A stretch of DNA of 64,000 nucleotides from Prosapia bicincta. Lineage: Eukaryota; Arthropoda; Insecta; Hemiptera; Cercopidae. The stretch is from assembly GCA_036971475.1 (NCBI GenBank), contig JBAIZL010000002.1:353399582-353463581 (forward strand), written 5' to 3'. The notes under the pieces were generated by a model that saw only the letters and a program-made list of their open reading frames with translations, was not told the DNA's origin and searched no databases. A program made the translations under genes and the position numbers. Shown here piece after piece: positions 1-11,457 of the stretch; the stretch's first letter is position 1, and every line of letters begins with the position of its first letter.

Positions 1-19
1 CGTCTTACTATATAAAAAA

Positions 20-588
20 ATGACAAATTTAGCACCAATTATAAAATTGCCTAAAAATCTCATAAAACAATATTTTGATTACACTGGCGAGTATTTTGTC
101 GAGCATTGGTTAATCGCTAAACAATACAGAGGGCATGAACTCATACACATGATAATCACAAAAACTTTTGATGATTCAACTTCTGCACTTAACATACTTT
201 ATCTTGGCTGTGGAACTGGAATATGTGGTCATTTCTTAAAAATATATAATATTGGAAATTGCATAACAGGAGTTGACATTTCAAATAGAATGCTAAACAT
301 TGCTAGAAGATGCTTTATAAGGGGTAAACCTGTTTACAATGAGTTAATACACATGAAAATGACAGATTTCCTTAAACAAAAAAGAAACCGTTTGTATGAT
401 GTTATTATTTTTTCCGAAGTGATACATTATCTACATGACTTTCAAGCAGAATTGGAACTAGGAAAAATATCTACGAGTCAAAAAGGAGTGATCATATGTT
501 TAATAAGAAGAAAGGAAGGTGAAGGTATTGACTTCGTAAATAAAGGAGATTACTTCCGTCACTCAGAAAGTTATGTAAGACGCGTTGC

Positions 589-621
<33 letters not shown>

Positions 622-706
622 CCATTGTAAGATATATGGAAGTAAGGTTGATGGTATCTTTTTTGCATTACAGCATCCACAAAAAAAACCGAAAAGCCTA
701 ACTTAA
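20..706 (+). CDS. SAM-dependent methyltransferase-like protein (frame still open)
   Basis: This 228-residue frame has the class I methyltransferase core. Motif I (LYLGCGTG) is at residues 60-67, an acidic strand motif (GVDIS) at 84-88, and a later YDVIIFSEVIHYL strand follows. The N-terminus (FDYTGEYFVEHW) resembles the lead-in of methyltransferases related to the trans-aconitate and TPR-linked types, so the substrate is unknown. It is one of the few uninterrupted frames in the bacterial segment and ends about 55 bases before nrdA. Its 5' context is cut by the window edge. An open frame does not show function, because neighbouring open frames have lost catalytic residues. Confidence 0.6.
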
Positions 707-760
707 AAATCACTATTGCTCAAAACAGTGGCAATATATAATAAAATAGAAGAGGAATTT

Positions 761-1640
761 ATGTTTACTATTAATCAAAACGGTATATTGACCGATTTTG
801 GGAAAGCAGTCTTATCGGACAGATACTTGATAGATAATGAAAGTTACCAAGATCTCTTCATACGTATTGCCAGCTACTACTCTGATAATAAAGAGCATGC
901 ACTGCGTCTTTGTGACTACATGAGCAATTTGTGGTTCATGCCTTCAACACCAATACTTAGTAATGGTGGCACCAAAGAGGGTTGCCCATCTCCTGCTTTC
1001 TTAACGAAACTGAAGACAGCCTACAGGGAATAGCTGATTTATGGAATGAAAATGTCTGGCTCGCTGCACGTGGAGGAGGCATAGGTAGTTATTGGGGAAA
1101 TTTACGTTCAATTGGCGAAAGTGTAAAGGTAGTGGTAAAACATCAGGAATTGTGTCATTTATTGTAGTAACGCTCTAACGCTTACAATTAGTCAAGGATC
1201 CTTAAGATGAGGAAGTTCAGCAGTTTATCTTCCTGTATCCCATCCAGAGATAGAAGAGTTTCTTGATATACGCAAGCCAACAGGAGGTGACCCAAATCGT
1301 AAATCATTAAATATACATCATGCTGTAATAGTAAAACGACGTATTCTTGCAACCTGTTGAAAGAGACCTAGAATGGGATTTAATTATCCTTCACAATAAC
1401 AAAGTTGTTTCAACTGTTAAAGCACGGGATATATGGATCAAAATATTAACAGCAAGAATTGAGACTGGAGAACCTTACATCATTTTTCTCGATGCAATAA
1501 ATAACAATAAGCCAGAATCCTACAAAAAACTCAATTTAGACATTAAAATGTCAAATCTGTGCAGTGAAATCACTTTAACTACAGGTTATGATCATTTAAA
1601 CAAACCACTCACTGCTGTGTGTTGTCTATCAAATATTACC
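761..1640 (+). pseudogene. nrdA: Ribonucleoside-diphosphate reductase alpha subunit, 5' half only
   Basis: NrdA reduces ribonucleotides to deoxyribonucleotides. The start MFTINQNGIL at 761 follows an AGAGGA ribosome site. Family sequence appears in at least three frames: PSTPILSNGGTKEG before about 982, then PISCFLNETEDS and WNENVWLAARGGGIGSYWG in another frame to about 1,165, then VERDLEWDL and LCSEITLTT from 1,347. There are also breaks near 1,165-1,210 and 1,340. Homology ends around TAVCCLS (about 1,630), so the C-terminal half is missing and the sequence abuts the convergent rnj remnant. This is a dead fragment. Confidence 0.85.
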
Positions 1641-1733
1641 AACACTGTTTTTTCTTATGTCAACATACAAAGCAGCAAATTAAGGCAAAAACAACGAGAA
1701 GTAATATTAGCTGAACGAACAACTTTATTCATT

Positions 1734-2697
1734 TTATACCTGTTCTATTTGGACCTCAATTATAGGCCTTTTTAGTAAATATTCCTTTAAGATACTACAT
1801 ATCGAGCTCTCAATTTTATTCCTTATTTTTTTTGTCGACTGTAAACTAAATGCAGACTCAACCGTTTTTATGATCCTCTGCACGATAGCTGCATCTTCTG
1901 TCACTTCGAAAATACCAGGTGCCAATACTTTTGATTTAGCAAGCAATTTATTTTTTCTGTTGACAACTGCTGTCACTACAATAGCTCCGGCATCTCTCAT
2001 CTTTTTACGCATTTTTATAACACTACTCTCTGGATAAGGCAGCAACACACCATCAACACTAAAGTAATCAACATCAATTGAATCAACTTTTTCTCCGTTT
2101 TCCAAATTAACGATATCACCTGGTGCAATCATTGTTGCTTTTTCCACACCTCACCCCTTAGCAAATTTTACATGTACGTGAGTGTGAATATATTCACCAT
2201 GCACTGGGATAGCCATCTTAGGTTTTATCAAGGTATACATTTCTCTTAGTTCTGCTCTTACTGGATGTCCTGAAGCATGAATATGCTCCATTTTATCAAT
2301 GACAACCTCCACTCCCATCTCAATAAAAGCATTGAGCATGTTATGTGCACGAGTTTCATTTCCAGGAATGATTTTTGATGAAAAGACCGTTATATCACCC
2401 TGTTGCATTTTGAATGCATGTTGACTCTTATAAGCAAGTTTTGAAGTTGCTGCCATTTGCTCACCTTGGCAGACAGTGCAGATTAATAATAGCTTTTCTC
2501 TTGGCAAATCTGCTACATCTTTTGCTTCAAGAAACTGAGCAGAATCGGTTAAATAACCACTGTCTTGTGCAACTTTTACTATTCTCCATAAGGACCTACC
2601 AAGCAAAACTACTTTTCTATCCAGTGCCTTTGCAGCTTGGCCTATCGTTTCAATCCGCGCCACGTTTGAAGCAAATAGCGACACAGCAACTAGCTTT
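1734..2697 (-). pseudogene. rnj: Ribonuclease J (metallo-beta-lactamase/beta-CASP), 3' part
   Basis: The minus strand encodes the beta-CASP and C-terminal regions of RNase J, an exo/endoribonuclease. Recognisable pieces are ICTVCQGEQMAA, HASGHPVRAELREM, IPVHGEYIH and the tail RPIIEVQ. The N-terminal metallo-beta-lactamase half, including the HxHxDH metal site, is absent: homology stops at about 2,697. The two open pieces are in the same frame, separated by one in-frame TGA at 2,151-2,153 just after VKFAKG. That is a nonsense change and not a frameshift. Its 3' end converges on truncated nrdA. Confidence 0.83.
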
Positions 2698-2699
2698 TA

Positions 2700-2880
2700 G
2701 ATCGCTTTAGTATGTTATAAATATTATTGTCGATGCAATTGTTGAGGGTCCCAATTTTGAGTTTGCAACGGAGACAAGAGAGGAGCTAATGTACAATAAA
2801 GAAAAATTAATGCGCAATGGCGAAATTTTGGAAGAAGCAATTGCACTGAGATTAAAAAAGAAAAGACCGTACTACTAAAG
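2700..2880 (+). pseudogene. Unidentified bacterial coding fragment upstream of thrS
   Basis: A plus-strand stretch reads as plausible protein ([20 protein letters not shown], then a charged helical end with LRLKKKRP) and breaks just before thrS. It looks like the C-terminal end of a gene that lost its front in the same rearrangement that truncated rnj. I do not recognise the family. Confidence 0.3.
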
Positions 2881-2898
2881 CCTATAGAAAAAAGACTG

Positions 2899-4796
2899 AT
2901 GATAAAAGTTACTTTTTCAGCTGAACAAAGAGTAGAAGAATACAGCGGTACAGTTACTGGTTTTGATATACTACAGCCAGACATTTTAAAAGAAGCACCT
3001 GCCTTGAAGATAAATGGTGAGTTATATGATCTCTCACGTGAATTTGAATCTGATACAGAAATAGAGGTAGTACGGTCCAGTAACGAAGTTTGTTGATATA
3101 TAGTAAGGCATGATGCTGCTCATATAATGGCGCAGGCAGTAAAAGAGCTCTTTCATAATACTCAGATTACTATTGGTCCGACAGTTCAAGATGGTTTCTA
3201 CTATGATTTTGCTACAGATCATGCCTTTACCACGGATGATCTTGTTGCAATAGAAAAGAAAATGAAAGACATTATAAAAAGTAACCACAGATTTTTCCGA
3301 GAAGTCTGGACTCGTGAGCAAGCAATTGATTTTTTTAGCCATATAGGTAAAAAATATATGGTTGACATTATCTCCTCCATACCAGAGAGTGAAAATCTAA
3401 CTGTTTATAGGCAAGGTGATTTTGTTGACTTATGTCGCGGTCCACACTCTCCTTCAACTGGCAGAGTTAAAGCGTTTAAACTTATGAAAGTCGCAGGGGC
3501 ATACTGGCGTGGTGATTCTAATGGTCCAATGTTCAGCGAATATATGGCACTGCATGGAGAGGTAAGGATGAATTGAATATTTATCTTAAACGTCTAGAGG
3601 AAGCAGAAAAACGAGACCATCGCAAAATCGCCAAGGATATGGTCCTGTTTCACATTCAAGAGGAAGCTGTGGGACACGTTTTTTGGCATGAACCAGGATA
3701 TACCTTATATAACATTCTTGAGTCCTATATAAGGAAAAAAATAATAAATAATGGTTATTATGAGGTAAAAACTCCTATTTTAGTCAGCAAGGAGCTGTGG
3801 GAGAATTCGGGACATTGGAAGTTTCGTGAAAACATGTTCATTGTTGATGAACTTGAGAGTAAAAAGCTAGCAATAAAACCCATGAATTGCCCTTGCCATG
3901 TGCAGATTTTCAACTCTCATATCAGAAGCTATCGTGATTTACCGATACGTATGGCAGAATGTGGCACGTGCCATAGAAATGAAAGCTCAGGATCATTGCA
4001 CGGACTAATGCGAGTGCATGGTTTTACGCAAGATGATGCACACATTTTTTGTATGGAAGAACAGATCAATTCTGAGACTGTAAAGTTTTGTGATCTTTTA
4101 AAAGAAGTATACTCAGAGCTTGGATTTAACAAAATTTCTGTGAAATTCTCAGACCGTCCAAACGTTAGAGCAGGGAGCGATGAAGTATGGAATAAAGCTG
4201 AGGAAGCGCTACTTGAAGTTATTAAGAAAGCAGGTTTAAGTTATGAACTAAACCCTGGTGAAGGTGCATTTTATGGTCCAAAGTTAGAGTTTGTTTTGAA
4301 AGATGCAATAGGTAGAAGCTGGGAATGTGGAACATCGCAAGTTGATTTCATTTTACCAGAACGTCTTGGAGCTTTTTATGTATGAGCAGACGGGCACAAG
4401 CATCACCCTGTTATGCTGCATAGAGCAATTCTTGGAACTTTTGATTGTTTTATTGGAAATATAATAAAGCATTATGCAGGAAAATTTCCACTGTGGCTCG
4501 CTCCAACGCAACTTACTATTCTTACTATTACAAATGAGGCTGATGATTACGCTAAGGAAATTAGCAACGTTTTAAAAAAACAAGGGGTTAGGGTTAAAAC
4601 CGATTTAACCAATGAGAAAATTAGTTATAAGATAAGCTTGCATAGTTCGAACAAGGTTCCTATACTATGGGTTGTAGGCAAAAATGAAGTTGCAAGCAAG
4701 ATTGTGTCAGTGAGAAATTTAGGATTGGAAAAACAGGAGTCTTTTTCCTATGAAAAAACAGCTGAATTACTATCAAAAGTAATTAATTTGAGTTAA
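2899..4796 (+). pseudogene. thrS: Threonyl-tRNA synthetase, near full length, broken
   Basis: ThrRS charges tRNA-Thr. The order is complete: N-terminal TGS domain (2,899-3,090), editing-type domain beginning [12 protein letters not shown], catalytic core with KPMNCPCH (zinc Cys), GTCHRNE and [12 protein letters not shown], and a C-terminal anticodon-binding domain to 4,796. Breaks are an in-frame TGA at 3,094-3,096, a frameshift near 3,560-3,576 (GEVRMN stop against the [16 protein letters not shown] frame), and an in-frame TGA at 4,383-4,385 just before [14 protein letters not shown], where ThrRS normally has Gly (GGA to TGA). It lies 12 bases upstream of infC. Confidence 0.93.
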
Positions 4797-4808
4797 GGGA
4801 GTCAAAAT

Positions 4809-5409
4809 TTGCAAATCAAGAAGAACAATAAAAACAAAATTAATGAATTAATTACAGCTAGGGAAGTACGCCTAGTTGATCAGAATGGTGAAATGGTTGG
4901 GATCGTAGCAATAGCAAGAGCTTTGGAATCCGCGCAGAATGTCGGTTTAGATTTTGTGGAAATTGCACCTGACTCAACTCCTCCAGTATGTAAGATACTA
5001 GACTATAGCAAACTAAAGTATGATGCAAAAAAAGAATGCTAGTAAAGAAAAAATGAAACAAAGAACATTGACTATAAAAGAAATTAAGCTGGGTCCCAAT
5101 ATTGGCAATCACGATTATGAATCAAAATTGCGTCAAACAAGGGATTTTCTTGCACACGGGCATAAAATCAAAGTCACAATATGGTTTAGAGTTAGAGAGC
5201 TCATCAACACTGAGGTTGGAGTGGAAAAATTAGAAAGATTAATTAAAGACACCGAAGATATTGCAAAGGTGGAATTGGCGTCTAAACGGGAAGGGAATCA
5301 ATACTTTTTAGCTCTGGTTGCTAAATTGCAAATACAGGGTTCACTTAAGTTAGCAGAACATTTTCATTTTATCAATAAAGCAATAAGTATGGGGTCAGAG
5401 TGTGATTAA
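4809..5409 (+). pseudogene. infC: Translation initiation factor IF-3, frameshifted
   Basis: IF-3 binds the 30S subunit and controls start-codon choice. The N-domain carries [19 protein letters not shown] and [16 protein letters not shown]. The C-domain carries TLTIKEIKLGPNIGNHDYE and a degraded KVTIWFRVRE. The likely start is TTG at 4,809; an unusual start codon is typical of infC. A one-base loss in the A-run near 5,030-5,036 separates the two domains. The rest is open to TGA-independent end at 5,409. The gene directly follows thrS, the common thrS-infC order. Confidence 0.9.
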
Positions 5410-5440
5410 AATGTGAGAAATTATCATTAAAGGATAATTT

Positions 5441-6702
5441 TCACCAATCAACTTTTTTGTCTTTGGTTTTAATTTGAAGCACAGATATTAGGCTAATTAA
5501 CGCACAGGTAGTAAGATAAATGCCTACTGCAAATTTCGTTTCAGTTTTTTCAATGAGCCACAACACACAGATGGGGAAATACCCCCAAAAATTCCTGCAG
5601 ATATGTTATGTGCCAAACTAAAGCCAGTGCATCTAACTTTTGTTGGTAATAACTCGCAAGCAAGATAATTATATATTCCAAAAGATGCACCTATCGGTAT
5701 GCTTATCAATAGAAAAGTGAGTGCTACAATATAATGGTTATCATATGATAATAGTGGAAGCGCCGGTAAACCAACGCAAGCTAAGACTATTAATATAGGA
5801 ATCATCAAATTATTTCTCCCAACTTTATCAGACAATGTTGCGAGCAGTACTGCAGAAGCTCCAAATGTAATTTCAACCATAATCCTCACTACATTTTTAA
5901 TGTCAATGTCTGAGAGAATAAGTTCTTTTACAGATATGTTGTAGAACATAATTGCTGAGTAGACAATTGCATTTTGGGCGATACCAAGCCCAATTGCTAT
6001 CACAAATACTCTTTTGTAGTTTCTGATTAATTCCAAAAATGGTGAGTGAGATAAACTTTTATTTTGGTCATGAATTTTATATGCTAAGCTTTCTTCCATT
6101 ATATATCTTGCCACAAAACCTATAATGTCCATAACGGAGCTGAAATAGAAGAGTAATCTCCAGCCCCAAATTTCATAGTATTCACCTGTAAATGTTTTAA
6201 CAACAGCTATCATATTAAAACATGTGATAAAACCAAGTGAGCCACTGAAAGCTTTCATGCTACCTAGTAAGCCTAGATTTATTTATCGCTTAAATGCTCT
6301 ATCAAAAAAGCTGAGTTGATACTCGTTTCTCCACCTGTTGCAATTCCTTGTGTTATTCTGCAAAGTAGAAGTAGTATAGCAGAAAATATATTCCTATTTC
6401 TTTGAAACTCGGTATAACCGCAATTGCAGTAGATGATATCGAAGCTAATATTACAGAAGTTAGCAAAATCTTCCTTCTTCCGTATTTATCTCCCATGTAA
6501 CCAAAAACAAACGCACCAAGAGGCCTAAACCCAAATCCAATTGCAAAACTGCCAAGAAATTTGATTGTACTTAAATAATTACTTTCTGCAGGCAAAAAAC
6601 ATTGCTTATTATATGCGTCAAATCTCCAAACAGAGTCACTTCATACCATATAATCATGTTGCAGATTATGTCCGATAGTATTGCTTTTTGGATGTTATTC
6701 AT
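5441..6702 (-). pseudogene. MFS transporter, ProP-like (proline/betaine type), broken
   Basis: The gene starts at ATG 6,702 (MNNIQKAILSDIICNMIIWY) and ends at TGA 5,443-5,441, about 420 residues and close to full length. The first half carries the MFS loop motif in FGYMGDKYGRRKILL, with SFAIGFGFRPLGAFV before it. The second half has LSDKVGRNN and LLPTKVRCTGFSLAHN, typical of the metabolite:H+ symporter (ProP) family. There are frame breaks near 6,590, near 6,260-6,350 and near 5,530, where the last transmembrane segment continues in another frame. Substrate is unknown; several such paralogues exist in Wolbachia. It is followed on the same strand by nothing obvious. Confidence 0.82.
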
Positions 6703-6756
6703 GATCTTTCACTTTAACCGACACATAGTAACTTGGTTCCTTCACTATAAGACTTC

Positions 6757-8448
6757 TCATTCAATAACCTTCAAGGACAATTCACGTAAATGTTTATCCT
6801 CCACCTCAGAAGGAGCACACATTAGAACATCTTCACCTTGCTGGTTCATAGGAAAACAGATTACTTCACGAATGTTTGGCTCGTCAGCAAGCAACATAAC
6901 CATTCTATCAACTCCCGGTGCTATTCCACCATGAGGTGGTGCTCCAAATCTGAATGCACTTATGAGCACGCCAAAATTTTGTATCAACTTCTTCCTTGCT
7001 GTAGCCTGCAATAGCAAAGGCCTTATACATGATATCAAGTTTGTTGTTACGAATCACTCCGCTTCATAGCTCGATTCCATTGCAAACAAGATCATACTGA
7101 TATGCAAGAATATCCAGTGGATTTGTTTCCTCTAAATCGTTTAAGCCACTATGCGGCATGGAGAATGGGTTATGAAAGAAATCGATTTATTTACTTTTGT
7201 CATATACAAGGTATGGAAAATCAATAACCCAGCAAAACTTGAAGACACTGCCATCTATAAGGCCTAATTCTGACCCTAAAAGAGTGCGCACTTTTCCTGC
7301 GATTGTTGCTGCTTCATTCTCTTTATCAGAAGCAAAAAACACACTATCCCCAGGCTTTATGTTTGTTACTTCTTTTATATGGTTTAGCCTGTTGTCATCA
7401 AGGAATTTGGCAATTGGTCCTTTTGCAGTACCATCCTTATCAAAGGTTATGTACCCAAGACCTTTAGCACCGAATTCTTTTTAAAATATTGAACTCTGAA
7501 TCACGGAATAATTCTGTTACATCACTGATTAATAATGGATTGCGCAGATCTGGCTTATCAGAGCTATACTTGAGCATTGCCTCTTTATATGAAATGCGCG
7601 GAAAATCTTTATCGACTGATTTGCGAGAAAATTTATTGAACACTTTATATAAAGTAGATTCAATAGCCTGGAATATATCCTCTTGAGTCACAAAAGACAT
7701 TTCAAGATCTAGCTGGTAAAACTCTCCAGGAGAACGGTCAGCTCTTGCGTCTTCATCGCAAAAACAAGGCGCAATTTGAAAGTATTTATCAAATCCAGAA
7801 ACCATAAGCAGTTTATTAAAAATCTGCGGAGCTTGTGGCAATGCATAGAATTTACCAGGATTTAGCCTACTTGGTACTAAATAATCTCGAGCACCTTCAG
7901 GAGACGAATCAGTGAGTATTGGAGTTTGAATCTCTAAACATTCTTGCTTCATCATGAGCTTGCGGAGCTCCGCAACGATTTATGTGCGCAGAATAATGTT
8001 GTTGCCAGCTTTTTGCGCCTCAAGTCAAGAAAACGATATTTAAATCTCTTATTTTCTGGATATTCTTGCTCGCCGGCAATGCTTGCTAATAGGCTTCTTT
8101 CTTCTTTTGCAATTTCTTCATCATGGTAGAACTCAACTTCCGATTCAACGTGCAAGTTGCTAACTACAACTTCAATCTTTCCTGTTGAAATGGAGCTGTT
8201 TATCGTATCTTCAGTTCTAGCTTCAACTGTTCCTGTAACAGTAATTATACTTTCTGATTTTAAATTTGATATCTCATCAAAAAAATCTTTGTATTAAATA
8301 CTAGCTGAGTAATCCCACAGAAGTCTCTGAGATCAACAAAAATCAGGTTACCGTAGTCGCGTTTGCGGTATAGCCATCCAGAGAGGGTCACTTCCTTTTC
8401 CAAGTTCTTCCTTAATTCGCCACCCGTGTGGGTTTTATAGCAGTTCAT
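6757..8448 (-). pseudogene. aspS: Aspartyl-tRNA synthetase, broken, motif 2 Arg changed
   Basis: AspRS charges tRNA-Asp. The start is [15 protein letters not shown] at 8,448. An OB-fold anticodon domain ([20 protein letters not shown]) comes first, then class II core pieces [20 protein letters not shown] and [20 protein letters not shown], the inserted bacterial GAD-type domain, and motif 3 [22 protein letters not shown] near the end. Breaks occur near 8,260, 7,955 (two overlapping frames), 7,464, 7,190 (in-frame stop after YDKSK) and 7,040. In motif 2 the residue before DEDARADR is Cys (codon at 7,760-7,758) where the family has an ATP-contacting Arg. Confidence 0.93.
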
Positions 8449-8639
8449 ATTTGTTTGGTCACCAGAATTCTTTAAGCAGTATAGAAGTAAACCTTATTGT
8501 ATACAAGCCCACTCAACGCATATTTACACAATTTGCGAGATATTACTTTGCACTGCCTTTGCTCAGACAGAAAATTGCAAACCTTTTATAACTGTGATAT
8601 AATAATAGGGGTATTTTTTAATGAATTTAGATACAAAAA

Positions 8640-9070
8640 ATGTCGTTTGCACAGATCATAATATATAGCACAACATTACTTGCTGTAGCTGCAGTATTTC
8701 TCTTCTTAAAAAAAATGTATAAGGATCGAATTAGGAAGGTCATATTTCCTAAGAAAGTCCTTGAAAAAGAGTGGGAAGAAAACAGGAAATTCAATGAATT
8801 ATATCAAAAAGATAAGCAAAAAAAAACTGGTGAAACGTCAGGAAATACTGCGTGAAAATCAGAGAGATTATATGCAATATAAAGAAGATCCAGAAATAGT
8901 TGACAGCAAAACCAGTAGGTAAATGGACAAAGATGGTTATGATGGGTAGAGGTTTAATGCAGCGTTTTGCACAATTGATACATATATAAGGTGGATAGAA
9001 AGGATTTTGGGAGCTATTTATAAAAGCTCAGGCTTCAACTCGTGGCAAACATAAAGGAAAAGGCATATAA
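8640..9070 (+). pseudogene. Small membrane protein upstream of ccmA, frameshifted
   Basis: A single N-terminal transmembrane helix (residues 3-24 of the open frame, IIIYSTTLLAVAAVFLFLKK) is followed by a highly charged Lys/Glu-rich tail. The first frame ends at 8,855. Sequence in other frames (KRQEILRENQRDYMQYKEDP, then MGRGLMQRFAQL and GKHKGKGI with a stop at 9,068-9,070) reads as its continuation, giving about 140 residues with two breaks. It ends three bases before the ccmA start, suggesting an operon in the donor. I do not recognise the family. Confidence 0.45.
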
Positions 9071-9073
9071 TTC

Positions 9074-9690
9074 ATGCTCGAATGTGAAAATATATCCTGC
9101 GCCCGAAATAAGAAAGTATTATTTAAAAATCTTAAATTCAAAGCTGAGCCATAATCAAAGATCCTAATCTCCGGTCCAAATGATAGTGGTGAAACCAGCG
9201 TAATTAGAAGCTTATCTGGACTCTTACCGCCAGTATCAGGCAATATAAGATACTGCGGAAAAACATATATGAGGATCCAAAATCCTATATACCTTCTATG
9301 GTTTATGTAGGGCATAAAAACGCCTGCAAGGATAGCTTAACTGTTGCTCAGAACATAGAATTCTGGGCAGAAATACGAGACACTAGAGAATTGATTGTGG
9401 CAGCCGTTTGTTGTTTACAGTTACAACCTGTATTTAATATTAGATATGGCGAACTTTCTGCGGGCTGGAAAAGAAGAGTTGCGCTTGCTCGTCTCTTAAT
9501 TTCTAATGCAAACATTTGGCTAATAGATGAGCCGTTTTCTAATCTTGACAGTGCAGCATGCAAATTAGTACTGAACCTAATCTCAGTACGTTATAAGGTA
9601 TAGTAATTATTAAGTATTAGTAATTATTACCGGACATAGCTTTATGGAACAATTGCGTGATTTTAGGACAATCAACTTATGCAATTTCAC
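9074..9690 (+). pseudogene. ccmA: Heme exporter ATP-binding protein CcmA, Walker A destroyed
   Basis: CcmA is the ABC ATPase of the CcmABCD heme/cytochrome c maturation system at the inner membrane. The start is MLECENISCARNKKVLFKNL at 9,074. The Walker A region reads GPNDSGETS (9,173-9,199), whereas the family has GPNGSGKTS: Gly to Asp at 9,182 and the catalytic Lys to Glu at 9,191. The signature (GELSAGWKRRVALARL) and Walker B (IWLIDEPFSNLD) are kept. There is an in-frame stop in the N-terminal part, a frameshift near 9,295 and another near 9,600, where IITGHSFMEQLRDF continues. Confidence 0.87.
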
Positions 9691-9783
9691 GCCCTATAGT
9701 ACATCAAGCTAACGGCAAACACTCAAAGCTGCAATTTACTTTTCTCGTTAATTTATCATGGCTTTCAGCGTCACGGGCTGAAA

Positions 9784-10200
9784 TCACAATGTTCGTAAAG
9801 CTGAGACTCTAGAGGTGCTGTCTCTTATACACTGCAGGTATTGCATGGTGCTGTCGACTTGGTCATCATGGTGCGTTTCTAGAAACATTAAAAGTTCATA
9901 TTCAAAATCATTTAGCCATATTGCTTGGTGCAGTAGGAAAACCTTGCCAGACTCTATAGTTGGAACAATTTGGTAAAATCGAGTGAGTTTGCCCCTGTGT
10001 GGCATCATTTCGATAATGGGTAGGTTGCTTTTGGGTTTGAGTTCTTGCACCAATACTTGTTTTTGCCTCGATCAAAATTGCGTGTGGCTTGCAGCTAGTT
10101 TGCTCTTTAAGCTCTGGATACTCAAGTTTTGCGCGATATACTTCGAGTAAATAGGATTTAGTTTGCCCAGGTGGTGCAGACCACCGGAAGGGTGTCATTC
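9784..10200 (-). pseudogene. Phage terminase large subunit, C-terminal fragment (WO-type prophage)
   Basis: On the minus strand, two frames give terminase large-subunit sequence: KSYLLEVYRAKLEYPELKEQ, then HAILIEAKTSIGA, then SNLPIIEMMPHRGKLTRFYQ and DDQVDSTMQYL, the nuclease-domain end with the metal-binding Asp pair in HHDDQVDS. A frameshift lies near 10,050. Known: terminase packages phage DNA, and Wolbachia carries WO prophages. Only the C-terminal third is here, with no other phage structural genes nearby, so it is an orphan prophage scar between ccmA and glnA. Confidence 0.72.
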
Positions 10201-10711
10201 CAGTGCCATTTTCGTGTCATGCCAGTGCGTCGCCTCTCCATAAAAATTACAAAGACAATTTTGGATTTTCTCCCAAGCAATATTGTGATCCGTTACTGTA
10301 ACAATCTGGCCAAAAAACATAGTAGAAACCTTAAGGTCAATTACACACATACACAATTAAGGCTCATACACAACACCAAGAAAAAAGCAATAATTAAAAA
10401 AACATTAGATAATCTATAGCTTATTGCAAAGTGAAAAGCTAACAAAACTTGGTACACACTAAAAATTATGGTGATTTTTGATGAGTTGTAAAAGGTATGA
10501 AAGCACTAAAATTGATCATTTTTCTTTCAACAAAAGAAACTTCGCTTGCCTAAAGGATTAGCAGTACGCTAAAAAAATAATAATGTATTATGTATAAATA
10601 AGATATTAAATTTATTGGCAAAAAAAGTAAAGTGGTCATATAAATATAGCTAACTTAACATAAATTTACTGAAGCAAATCTATGATTATATTAAGCAATT
10701 TAAATTGATAT
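10201..10711. other. Intergenic Wolbachia DNA with short repeats
   Basis: No recognisable gene. Near 10,191-10,232 the short unit GTGTCATxCCAGTGC occurs twice in direct orientation, of the kind of short palindromic repeat scattered in Wolbachia intergenic DNA. An open plus-strand frame of about 60 residues ending at 10,419 is unlike anything I recognise. The remainder is AT-rich. Confidence 0.5.
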
Positions 10712-11430
10712 ATTAAACTTGGCATCGAACTAGAATTTTATAGTCTATTGAAAGAATAGATAAAGAGTACTTATTTCTCAGTAGCGTTAAAAACAAAATA
10801 GCTTCACTCGGATTTTCTTGTGAGAAAGAGAGCTCCGTACATCAATATGAGATAAAAAGTGGTTGTTATACGGACCCCAATGACTTAATTAAACATTTAG
10901 AGTTAGTAAAAGAATTAATTATTGAAACAGCACAAAAATTTGGCGGGAACGCTTCCTTTAAAGCAAAACCATACTTAGATAGAGCAGGCAGTGCGTTAAA
11001 TGTGCACGTTAATTTAGTGGATTCAAACAAAAGTAATTTATTTTATTGTTATGAACAAATGTATAGTGATCTCTTAATTCATAGTATTGGTGGATTATGT
11101 ACTACGATGAAAAAACATATGTTATCCTTTGTTCCCAACAATGATTCATATCTTAGGTTTCAACACCAAGATATCCACACACCAACCACGGTTGGTTGGG
11201 GCGTGAATAATAGAACTGCTGCAATCACGATTCCCGATTGCGGTAGTAAATGTCGGGAACCGAGTTCCTGGGGCAGACTGTAACCTTGAATAAGTGCTTG
11301 CGACAATAATTGAAGGTATCACTTTTGGTATAGAAAACAAAATTGCCCCACCAAACAAAGTATACGGTATTGCATCTGACCCTCAATATAAGATGGAGAG
11401 TTTGATATGAACTCTCCATTTCATGGCATC
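10712..11430 (+). pseudogene. glnA: Glutamine synthetase, fragment
   Basis: Glutamine synthetase converts glutamate and ammonia to glutamine. Recognisable pieces are LGIELEFY (about 10,722), LDRAGSALNVHVNL, SIGGLCTTMKKHML, GWGVNNRTAAITIP and, after a frameshift near 11,225, EHRVPGAD and TIIEGITFGIENKIAPP. These are the central and C-terminal parts of the catalytic domain in family order. The N-terminal region has another break near 10,750-10,790. The sequence ends around PQYKMES just before an 11,393-11,419 hairpin. It is shorter than a usual 400-residue or longer enzyme, so parts are missing. Confidence 0.78.
11393..11419. repeat. Perfect 10-bp hairpin
   Basis: Arms ATGGAGAGTT and AACTCTCCAT flank the 7-base loop TGATATG. 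It lies between the convergent 3' ends of the glnA fragment and the coiled-coil gene, a terminator-like position, but there is no T-run. Confidence 0.5.
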
Positions 11431-11457
11431 TAACAGAAGAGGTTGGCTGCTTACTTT

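Noticed and set aside
10171..10419. Open frame of 82 codons as a gene
   Set aside because: It begins inside the terminase remnant and runs through a short Wolbachia repeat; no motif and no ribosome site.
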